This document shows positions 1 through 11,900 of a stretch of DNA of 64,000 bases, piece by piece. The notes under the pieces are model-generated. The model searched no databases, was not told where the DNA came from, and worked only from the letters and a program-made list of their open reading frames with translations. The first letter of the stretch is position 1; the number at the start of each line of letters is the position of its first letter. The stretch is from Cunninghamia lanceolata (lineage: Eukaryota; Streptophyta; Pinopsida; Cupressales; Cupressaceae), in the NCBI GenBank assembly GCA_027924645.1, contig BSBN01001362.1, positions 1,394,501 to 1,458,500 of the forward strand, read 5' to 3'. The position numbers and the translations under genes were made by a program.

Positions 1-1329
1 TCATCCAATCCAGAAATCTATAAATGAACCCTTATGTAAGCCATTTTTATAATCAACTATCAAAACAAAGTCATGTTGCTACTGTGAGCAACCACAACCT
101 ATCAACATTCAAGCATAACTACCTTTTGGTACAACAAGGATAAGTTTGGGTAACATTTATGTTTTATTCAATTTTGTTTGATTTCTTTACTCTAACTGAG
201 GTTGCATTAAGTGTAGATTAATTTACATTTGAATCCTTTGTTTTGGTCTACATTTTTTGTACACAGATGAAACTATCTTAGCAAAGTTAGTTCAAAAAAC
301 CTATACATCATGCTTGTTGACACTAAGGAAGTTTTTATTAAACTTAACTCTAATTGGAATCTTGATTGGTCTGTTGAATAGTGGTCTAAAACTCTCATTA
401 ATGTCTGGTTGAGTATCTTCGAACCTAAGAAGGCTTGTTTTAGGTGGTTATTGTTTCTCAAGAAACTAGCAATTAACTTAGATTTTTCTACTTCCGGTAT
501 TCCTCTTAGAGTTTGAATTGATTTCACATCCTCTCATATCCGAATATCCTGTCATCCTAAGGAGCAATTAGTAGAAGAACATTTCAAATTGGTGCACTAA
601 AAAGAATCAAAATCTACATATTCATCCTAGGAACATTTGCATGGCCAAAGCTTCTTGTTTGCATTCATTGGCATGACCAAACACCCAAACTTTTTGGGGG
701 GTTGACCTAGGAAAATTTATTCCCTAGTGATTCAATAACCCTCCAAAGGTATTCATAAATAGTACCAATCTAAGTGGCAGAGCAAATAGAGGTAAATTCG
801 ATGAATTAGAGAAGAGGTGCATAGATCTATCAGGATCAAACCTGCATGCCAAAGGACAAATCCACAAATATGGGAAAAACCTTGACCTCAAATAGAGCAC
901 AAGTCTTGCACAAAATCTGAAGCGTTACACAAACTAAGAGATATCATTTCTACACTAGAGACAATCCAAATTCCGAAATCTTTATTAACGATATTTATCT
1001 TTTATCATCGAACTAAATACCCTTGTTCACTTTACATTTAATTTCCTAACTTGACATTAATTACTAAACTAACACACCTACAACTCTTAATTGTTAATCT
1101 AAATTAATTTATACTATAAATCTATCTTATTAAATTAAGATAGATTACAATTAAGAAAAGTTTATTTTCCTTTACAATATAATATTCAAGTTACAAAGTT
1201 CAACAAAGTTTCCTTAAAAGTTAATAAAATTTTCACACAGTGTTCCACAAGGTTTTCTTAAAAAATAAAAAATTCATTTCATTTTCATATTAATCTATTC
1301 TCCTACAAAGAAAAAGTACTCAACAAAAC
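1..1329. other. Intron 6 of the MATE gene, no firm feature
   Basis: AT-rich DNA. Plus-strand reading at about 300-520 gives words such as EPKKACFRWLLFLKKL that faintly recall the C-terminal zinc-binding part of LINE reverse transcriptases. It is too short and broken to call. Confidence 0.3.
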
Positions 1330-1442
1330 CCCCTGTTTAAACACCCAACCAAGCATCACTCCAAAAGGGACACCGATCACATAGTAACTGCCAATATTGA
1401 TGTAAGCAACGTAAGATTGCCACCCTAAGCCCACCGCTACCC
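1330..1442 (-). CDS. MATE gene exon 6 (residues 396-433)
   Basis: A 113-base exon after a TTTCAG acceptor. It reads VAVGLGWQSYVAYINIGSYY, then VIGVPFGVMLGWVFKQG. The donor is taken at GTTTTG (1329) because the next family residues are missing after it. The following exon is not visible in the window. Confidence 0.85.
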
Positions 1443-4400
1443 CTGAAACATAATAAGGAAGAATAATGGCCAGTCAATCTCATATACAAGTAGAAACTAA
1501 ATTTGATTTGTTCATTGCTTATAACTCTAATGGGAATTGCAGTGTTTATATTCCTTTTGAAATACATTGTCACTAGCATGGTCAGAAACGTGTTTGATTC
1601 AAGTAAGTTGGAGCAACAAAAACAGGGCTGTGAACTTTTGATCAATGGTTACACCCATAGAAAGTGGAACTGCTTTACCTGAAAGCACTGGCTGAACACT
1701 GTTGAGGAGGACAGTAAAGGCCAGCAAAATTGACAACTTAGAAACGGCTTTTATAATTGTGTAGCTAGTTGTGAAGGCCAGAGCAATTTCCTGGCGAAGC
1801 AAAATAATGAGCAAACAAAATACAAGGCCTATCATGGTTGAAGTAATTGTAGAAACAATCACTGAAAATTTAGCTCCTTTGCCATTTCCAGCCCCCAGCT
1901 CATTAGCCACCCTCACACTGCATTTACAAGCAAACAAATTTATACAACAATTAAATCCACAGCAGAGTAGAAGAAAGAGTTATTTGACAGTATGCTATTG
2001 ATTCAATTGAAGCAGATTTTGTGACTACTCAACATTTGAATTTTATCCATACACAAAACAGAGCTGATGGTTACATTCAATGGGGCAATGACTAGAGGGG
2101 GTCTATTCTAGAGTATCTAGGCCAGCAATCGATTGTAGTTATAACTTAGACTCACCCATTGAACAGTGGGTTATACTAGAGAATCTTCACTCTAGATATT
2201 AGATTGAAAAGATGGAGACTATTTATTAGTTAGAAACTACGAAGCTTTAGAACTATCTATTTGGATTATTGGTTTAGTTAGTCATTATATTTGGTTGCCT
2301 TGTGTGGAACCGTGTCTTTCAAAGAAAACTCAAAACCACTTGAAATTGTACAGGAACTTATTATAAAAATAGGATGTTAAGGATGGAATATTGCAAGTCT
2401 CCAGGTCTTCGTAGAGGCTTTTTACTGCAGGACAAATTACAGAGAGTAGAGGTAGCGCAGGAGGTGTTCAAATCCAGTGCTTCGAACTGCCTGGGTTTTG
2501 GTAGAGCATCGTCTAGCGCTCATGCCGTTGAGGCAGGATTGGAAGGTGTTTTTCTCATGGTCTGAACAGTGAAGACATTCTCTCTCCTTCCTACATTGGA
2601 GGTCAAAGGTGTTGCTAGAGTTGTGAGAGTTGTTGAAGCCGAAGTGTGTGGCTCAGAGGAAGGCCGTAGTTCTGAGGCGGTAGGCTGTGTTCAGGCTTCA
2701 AAAGGCGGCTTCCAGATCCCTCTTGTTGAGGCAACTTCTGATCCTTCTGGAGTTTGTCTGGTGTTGTTTTAGCTACTTCTCAAGCCATGGAAGAGGGGTC
2801 GAACCATCGGGTCTCTTCAAACCAACTAAGTTTTGTCAGTGTCTTGCAGTCTGCTCTACTGCCTCCTCAGGGGGCTGCAACAAGGGAAGCCATTGCTTCC
2901 CAATTGGGTGAAGCTTCTCATGGCTTGGAAGGATTATGCATTGTTTTGAAGGTTCTTGATGCTACTGTGGATAGGTCTACTGCTTGCATGGTGACTGCCC
3001 TCATTAGGAGATTCTCGAGCTCTCGTCCTAACATAGATGTAGTCCGACGGAGGGTCCTAAAAAAGATGGAAAGTGGTTGGTCATATTCAGGTTGCTGCCT
3101 TGACCAATGGTTTTTTTGGTATTCTCCTTTCAAATTCTTGAGGATAGGAATAGGGTCCCTCTAGGAGGCCCCTGGTTCCTTAATTAATCTGGTATTTTTC
3201 TGAAAAAATGGTCTACAGGTTTTGATGCTCCCAAGGAAAGATTTAACAGGGTCACTATTTGGGTTACGCTCCTGCGCCTTCCTTTAGAATACTAGGATAA
3301 GGAGATCATGCTAGGTATTGCCAACTCTTTTGATTAATTTTTGTCTATTGACAAAGTCACAAAATCTATGAAAATGCCATTAAACTTTGCTCCAAGCTTG
3401 GATTATGGGAGCAGAGAATTGATACAAGGAGTCCTGGCAAGTTTGCCTTCACTACCATAAAGGTGGGCACTTCTTCGGTTCATTCCAAGATATCAAGAAG
3501 AAGCAACACATTTGGACAATACTGTCTCCTAATCATGGGAAAAAGGTTCAGAATGTTGAAGAAGATTTATAGATAAAAGGGCAGACCCAAGTCCCGTAGG
3601 AAATGTGCTGGGTCTCCCATCAATGACAAAAGAAAACCTGATTTACTTGTACAGCCTATGAATTGTTCTTTGGTTCAGCCTAGATTTTCTTCAAAAAGGT
3701 AGGATTGTTCCTCATAGGAGTCAGGGTTTGGCTCCAATTCAGAGTTCTTTGGAGAGGTTTGGATTCAAACCCTCATAATTGTAATAGTTATTTCCGTCCT
3801 TTTGTTGTGAGTTTGTTGTTTCGTCTTTTGTCTCTAGTGGGGCCTTTTCTGGGTTTAAGGCCTGTTTCTTGGTAGGTTGTTGTCTCTTGTTGGTGGTTTT
3901 ACCTTTTTTGATGTACAAGGTTTCAGAGTACTTTAAAACTAAAAGCCTTCTTTTGATTCATAGCTCCATCCAAAAGCAATTATCTAATCAAAAACATCCA
4001 CACATGCATAAAGGTTGTAAGAGCTTTATTATTGTATTATGAACAGTTAAATTCTCTGCTGGCCTTTTTACCAGAAAAGGTTTTCCCAAATAAAATATTG
4101 TGTACTGCCTAATAGCCTATTTGGTTTTTATTCTGTTATTGCTTCTATTGAACAAATTTAGCCTACTTCTTTTTCATACACCGCAAACATGAGGACCACA
4201 ATGGTTTCATTTCGGCATCATATATTTCTCTGTCTGTCCAAAACGTTAATACTTTTCTCATTTAATTTTAATATAGACAATATTTTCTACATTTATCAGT
4301 ACATACCCCGTCGAAGCAAAAAAGCCAAGTGGTATCATCATCTCCCACCCATTGATGCTCATGCTGCAAGAAATGCGTAGCAAGGTTTTAAAAACATAGC

Positions 4401-7400
4401 CTTTACAGCATTATATGCACTCCTGCATTGCTTCAAAAGTTCTAAATAAACATTGCAGAAAAAACGCTTGTTACCAGATAGAAAGAGAATCAACTGCAAC
4501 TTGTAAATCTGGCAGGTTTCCTGTCAAGAGGACCAGTACTCTGTAATACCAATTCTCTAAACTGTTCACAAGATAAAGTATGTTAGCACCATTTGAAAAT
4601 ATATATTTAACTCAGACTCAGACACACCCACATACATCTTATATAAAAGAATTGGCAACTAACCATATCATGACACCGGATGCAACAGAGAGCTTGAAAA
4701 AAGGCCACAAGTCTGAGATTGCATCTTTGGACAGACCTGTCCATGTCCGCGGGCAACCCCCACACGTGCTATAAAGAATTAGGCCAATTGCAGGCATCCA
4801 CCATGCCAAATTCAATGTAACTGCCACACCAATTAACCCCGTCTCCAACTTAATAATAAACAGCCAGCTCAGAAAAACATGGAGCACCAAAGAGGCTCCA
4901 GAGATCCATGCAATGACCATGTTTTTCAACTGGGACTGCAAAAATCTCTGAGTGGGAAAGAAGAATACAAATGAGAAATGCTGAGGAATGACCCAGATTG
5001 AAACTGTTCCTGTTAATTCAGTAATGTCATCTGACTGTCCAAGGATCTTCAAGATGGGTGTTGCATATATATACATTGGTAAGAGAAGAATTGCAACACC
5101 AAAGATAACAATCCATGCCCGCTGCAAATATAGTCCCAACATTTGATAGTGCCGAGCCCCAAAAGCCTGGCCACACAAGGTCTCCAGAGCGCTTCCCATG
5201 CCTAACTGCCAGCCTCACTTCCAAATTCAACCAGATCAAATAATAGTGTAGAAAACTCTTAACAGATTTTACACAAAGCTATAAAACAGTGTGAAGCAAA
5301 TGTAACTTCAAATAAAATATATTTTTGTTATTCCCCTTTACATTATGAAATAGCCACTCATTAAAAAACAAGTGTAAGTCCATTTGCTTCCACCTGTCCT
5401 ATTTCAACTCAATCACATCTAAACACACAGTTTTCTTATTGAAAATAAAAATTCTAAATATTTGGCTATTTTCCTAGATGCAACATTTTTACTTAACCAA
5501 ATATTATTCAGTTAAACTATGCCTACAAAAGTCAAACTTATGTTTTGGCAAAAAGGCTAATCCTTCCACCACCATCATTCTATTGTAGAGTACCCCATTT
5601 GCATAGAGTTCTAAACTTGTTAACAAAAATCATACCATACTTCAATATGCTTAGTTCTGCCATGGAACTTTGAATTCTTTAAATCACTATGCAACTTTAC
5701 TATCACATTTCAACACCATTAGTTGACTATCACATTTCTATACTATTAGTTTAGCATTAAACAAGTCTAACATTTTAAGATCATCACTTAACAATAATAG
5801 AATCACCAACATACAAAGCTAAAATACAGCTGACTTACAATATGCTCAATGTAAACATTTGAATCAGCATTGCTATGAACATGTCCTATGTACTAGAGGA
5901 ACCCATCAAACCATTCATACCATGATTTTGTGGATTGTTGTAGTCCATACAATGTCTTATACAATTTACAAATTAACTGCTCTTTTCCTTAGATTGTATG
6001 TAACCTTCAAGTTGTCCATAAAAACTTCCTCCATAACCCCATTTAAAATGTTGCTTTTATATCTAATTGATGCATATGCAAATCTAAGCCTAACACAATT
6101 GCTAACAAAACTCTAGTAGATGCTATACTGACCACATGTGAGTAAGCATCATAATAATCCAAACCTGCTATTTGGGCGTATCCTTTTGTGACTAAACAAG
6201 CTTTATATCTATCCATTAATCCATCTAACTTGTACTCTTTTAATATCCACTTGCATCAAATCATTCTTCTTCCAGGTGGAAGACTTGTGAGTTCCCAAGT
6301 CTATTTTTTATGAGTGATTCATATTCAACATCCACATAAGCATCCAATCTGTTAAATGATCACTGTCAAGTGCTTATCATAAACTTGGTGATTCACCAAC
6401 TTCTACATGAAGAGCATATGATTCTTGTGTCTTTTTGTTGGCTTCCTTGTTCTTGTTAACCTTCTAAGATGTTAAATTGGAGTGCTTCTGGATTAAACTG
6501 TGTATGTTTTTGCTTCAACGTTTCGGATCATGCTCAATGATCCATCATTAGGAAGAGGACATTGTGAAATGTTGAAGCAAAAACATACACAGTTTAATCT
6601 AGAAGCACTCCAATTTATTCATGGACTGTGGAAAACTCATGCCTACCACTTCTAAGATGTTGTTATTCCTGTACAAGCTCTATATGTTGTATGATTGTTG
6701 TTATGATACTCTTATTGGTCTTTTTGAAGTAGAATCCTCATGCTCTAGTTTTCAATGAGATTCACAACCAAAATATCTTATTTGGGTATGTGCAGGATCA
6801 TGATGGGCCAAACTATACCTCTAAGTGGCAATGAAAATACAAAAAATTAGAGTTAATCAAGTTCATGTGAAGATTTGAATGGATTATCTACACAATTTGA
6901 AAAAGATGTAAGAACAAAATTTGTAGAGAATTGAATCTAGTTTATGGGCTACTATTTTTTTAAAAAAAACTAAATTTACTTAGTGAAAAATGAATATTTC
7001 AATGAATAGCTATTAAATTTTTCAGGAAAAAAAAAAAAAAAAAGTGGGTGCCATTCCAACCAACCAAACTAAGAGCAAAAAAAAAAAAAAAAATTGAAAC
7101 TTTCAAAATAAGTAGAAGACTCATGCCTGGATGTGACACATATTATTTTGAAAAAATTTTCAATAAAATAATTAGTTATGATTTTTTTACTGTGACTTTT
7201 TTTAAAAACTAAAAAGTAATTTTCCAGCCAACCTAACTCGATAAAAAAAAATCAGAATTCAATTTTTTTTAACCTATAGCCAGAAAAGCATAGACTGTGA
7301 CGTAGCTTTCGGATCTCAAAAATGTGAAAAAGTTTGAAAGTTATGGATATTTTTCAATCAGTGTGTCCATCAAGATTTCAGACACACACTATATAGAAAA

Positions 7401-8887
7401 TTATTAATAATTATTTCATAAAATGATAACCAAACAAATCTTATATTTTTAGAAAGCTAACAATTTCTTCTATAAACCCTTTCCATTTTATCAATTTTGC
7501 ATTAAAAAAATTGTCAGCACGAAGGGTGAAGTTCGAAGAAAAGAGTGAAACCTACAAAAATGTTAGAATTGAGGGAAAGTCAACTATGACAGTCCCAAGC
7601 CTACATACAAGGCAAAACCGAAGCAAAATGAATATTTGTTATTAACAAATATCCGTTTTGCTTCAGTAAAATATCTTTTTCCTTTTTTTATGTTTTACAA
7701 AATGGATATCCGTTTTAGGTTGCCCAAAATGGATATTCGTTTTGCTTTACCTAATTCTTTTCATTACTTTTTAGTTTGTTGTCTTAGATTAAGTTATAGT
7801 TCATTTTATTGTTCTTTAAGTTAAGATTCTAAATAATTGTATTCTTTCATACCAAATGTTGGGACTAAGGAACCATGTTGCAATTGGCCAACATACTATG
7901 ATAGAGGAGTAACTTAAATAATATGATCAAAGACAATGATACAAATGTATTATCTATCTAACTAGTAACATTTAAGAAAGCTCATGATAGTATATAAAAC
8001 CAAAAGAAACAATATGCGACACTAGATTTTATGTTAGAAACCGTTATGCGAGAAAACCTAGTAGTAAAAGCTAACTTTACCATTATATTATTTAGAATCC
8101 ACTGATTTAATAGAAGAATTCTTTTGATAGAGTTGATATCTACATGCTTATAGCATACTTTTCTTCAATGTTTCTCACATCCAACACCTAACTAATCACA
8201 ATCCAACTATTTTCCATTCACATGAGTAGATAGGTATATGCATCATCACAGAATACCAATTGTCTAATTATCCAACCAACCCATGGAATACCAAGAGTCA
8301 CAAACCTATATGTTGACCATATTATAAAATCAATATATCACATATATCACCAAACATGACACCTCCATGTGGATAATCATTATAGATGACTATATGTTGT
8401 TACACATTAATAGTTTTTTACTAACTATAGTCAATGTATTCATGTCTTCTTGTATAACCACCACTACCAACCATAAGCTTGTGGTAACACATACAACCAT
8501 CTAACCAATTCTTTCAACTTGTAGTATTGTAGAACATTCTCATAACATAACCAAGCCTCTAGATTGTTCCACATGAACTTCAACTCTGCTACAAGTGCAC
8601 CGGCATTATTATTTTTTATTCTAGTAGCACAATTAAATATGTAGTTGTGAGTACTTCTTTAAATGACTCATGGTTAAATTTCCATAGCATCACCACATGT
8701 AGACATATCTCCATGCTATATCGCAACATCTAAAACTCACCACATCCTACCACATTACATTTTATCATTGTTCAATAGTTTCCATATAAACTCAGGAACT
8801 CTCTCTCTCTGTGACCTATCTACCTCCTAGTTAAATCCTTTTCCTAGCTTTTCTAGTTTTCCTTTTCCTTTTCCTTTCCAATTTCCC

Positions 8888-8941
<54 letters not shown>

Positions 8942-11900
8942 CTAGTTTTCTTGTTTTCATTTCCTTTGTCAATAAGGGAGAGGGAGAGATAGAGGGGAGA
9001 GATAGTGAGATAGAGGAATGATAGGGGTGAGAGAGGCAAGAGATAGAGATATAGCTAGATAGATAGATAGAGAGAGAGAGAGGAGACAGATATGGAGAGA
9101 TAGAGGAGACAGAGGGGAGAGATAGGGAGATAGAGAGTGAGCTAGATGTCCAGAGAGATAGGGAGAAGGATTGAGAGGTAGAGGGACCATAGAGATAGAG
9201 AGATAAGGGAGAGAGATAGGGAGATAGATGTTTAGGGTTGCTTGGGTTTAGGGTTTAGGGTTTAGGGGTTAGGGGTTAGGGTTTAGGGGCATTATTTAGG
9301 GTTTACGAGTTTAGCATTGCTCAAGTTTAGGGTTTAGGGTTTAGGGTCTAGGGGAATTATTTAGGGTTTAGGGGTTTAGGGTTGCTTGGGTTTAGGGGTT
9401 TAATGTTTAGGGTTTAAAGAGAGATAGAGAGAGGGGATTGATAGAGATTGGGAGAGATAGAGGAGACGGAGGGGAGAGATAGGGAGATAGAGAGTGAGAG
9501 ACATGTCCAGAGACATAGAGAGAGATTGAGAGGTAGAGGGATGATAGAGATAGGGAGATAGGGAGAGATACGGAGATAGAGGTTTAGGGTTGCTTGGGTT
9601 TAGGGGCATTATTTAGGGTTTAGGGTTTATGGTTTTGGGGTTAGGGGTTAAGGTTTAGAGGTTTAGGGTTTGGGGTTTAGAGAGAGATAGAAGACCAATA
9701 GGGAGATATACAGGAGATTGAGGGGAGAGATAGGGAGATAAAGAGTGAGGGACATGGCCAGAGACATAGATCTAGGTAGAGGGACAAAGGCAATAGGGAG
9801 ATAGGGGAGAGATAGGAAGATAGAGGTTTAGGGTTACTTGGGTTTAGGGTTTAGGGATTAGGGGTTTGGGGTTTAGGGTTTAAGGGTTTAGGGTTTCTCG
9901 GGTTTAGGGTTTCTCGGGTTAGGGTTTAGGGGGCATTATTTAGGGTTTATTGTTTAGGGGTTAGGGGTTCAGATTTAGAGGTTTAGTGTTTAGGGTTTAT
10001 AGAGAGAGAGGAATGATAGGGAGATATAGAGGAGATTGAGGAGAGAGATAGGGAGATAGAGAGTGAGGCACATGGCCAGGGACATAGGGAGAGAGATTGA
10101 GAGGTAGAGGGATGATAGAGATAGGGAGATAGGGGAGAGATATGAAGATAGAGGTTTAGAGTTGCTTGGATTTAAGGTTTAGGGTTGCTCAAGTTTGGAG
10201 ATAGCTAGAGAGAGAGAGAGGAGACAGATAGGGAGAGATAAAGGAGACAAAGGGGAGAGATTGGGAGATAGAGAGTGAGCGAGATGTCCAGAGAGATAGA
10301 GAGAAGGATTGAGAGGTAGAGGGACGATGGAGATAGGGAGATAAGGGAGAGATAAGGAGATATGGATTTAGGGTTGCTCAGGTTTAGGGTTTAGGGGTTA
10401 GGGGTTAAGGTTTAGGGGTATTGTTTAGGGTTTAGGGTTTAGGGGTTAAGGTTTAGAGGTTTAGGGTTTAGTGTTTAGAGAGAGAGGACCAGTAGGGAGA
10501 TATAGAGAGTGAGGGACATGGCTAGAGACAGAGGGAGAGATAGGGATATGGAGAGTGAGGGACATGGCCAGAGACATAGGGAGAGAGATTGAGAGGTAGA
10601 GGAACGATAGAGATAGGGAGATAGAGGTTTAGTGTTTAGGGTTTAGGGGTTTGGGGTTTAGGATTTAGGGGTTTAGGGTTTCTCAGGTTTAGGGTTTAGG
10701 GGTTAGGACTTAGGGGCATTATTTAGGGTTTATGGTTTAGGGGTTAGGGGTTAGGGTTTAGGGGCATTATTTAAGGTTTAGAGGTTTAGGGTTGCTCGGG
10801 TTTAGGGTTTAGGGGCATTATTCAAGGTTTATGGTTGCATGTCAAAAGAAGTCTCTCTCTCTCTCTAAATCCCTCAACCCTAAATAATTCCCCTAATCCC
10901 TAACCCGTAACCCCTAAACCCTAAACCTGAGCAACCCTAAACCTCTATCTCCCTATCTCTCTCCCTTATCTCCCTCTCTCTATCATCCCTCTACCTCTCA
11001 ATCTCTCTCCCTATCTCTCTGGACATCTCACTTTCTCTCTATCTCCCTATCTCTCCCTTTGTCTCCTCTCTCTCCCGGTCTATCTCCTCTCTCTCTCTAC
11101 CTATCTATCTCTCCCTATCTCTTTCCTCTCTCTCCCCTATCATTCCTCTATCTCCCTATCTCTCTAGACATCTCGCTCACACTCTATCTCCCTATCTCTC
11201 CCCTATGTCTCCTCTATTTCTCCCTATCTGTCTCCTCTCTATCTCTCTCTACCTAGCTATCCCTCCCTATCTCTCTATCTCTTGCCTCTCTCCCCCTATC
11301 ATTCCTATAGCTCCCTATCTCTCCCCTCTATCTCTCCCTCTCCCTTATCGATGAAATTGGACTCTCTCTCTCCATTTCCATGCACATACCCATTAGGTAG
11401 GCTATTTTGCATATGGTGGTCATATCTTTTAGGTCCAATCACCTCCAAACTTCACAAATAGATATAGAGCATAATTCTAAGAATCTTTCATAAAGACCAC
11501 TTCTCTACATAGGTGAAACTAATACCACTTTTTCATTGTTTTCCACATATAATACTTATTCTTTTCCATTTTCCAAGTCCTACATGTGTCCAAGTTGTAT
11601 TGTTTGTCTTGAGCTTTTAGTCTAATTGTTAGTCCTAGCTCTCGTGATTATTAAAATGTTAGTATAATTAGATTTATCCTTAGGTAACATTAATTTACAT
11701 ATTGTTGCACAAACAACCACACTAAAAAATAACCTTACCTAATTAAGATTTACCTTTAAGGTTCTTTCATTTGGTGAGCCTAATAGATCCAACTAGTCCA
11801 ATCTTCTTATAGTCCATACTTAGCTTTCCAAGAGAGTTCACATGCCATGTTAACTTTGTATTATGTCCTCACTTTTCTCATGCTAGTTGTAGTACTTTTT

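Noticed and set aside
1337..1645. A 102-codon frame overlapping MATE exon 6
   Set aside because: It runs through the intron in a different frame. The exon 6 reading with conserved VAVGLGWQSYVAYINIGSYY is the supported one.
2440..2480. tRNA-like B-box word (GTTCAAATCC) near 2466
   Set aside because: No matching A box, acceptor stem or anticodon arm around it.
8827..9609. Open frames rich in LSLSLSP on the minus strand and their mirror at 11059-11256
   Set aside because: Low-complexity products of the GA-rich satellite.
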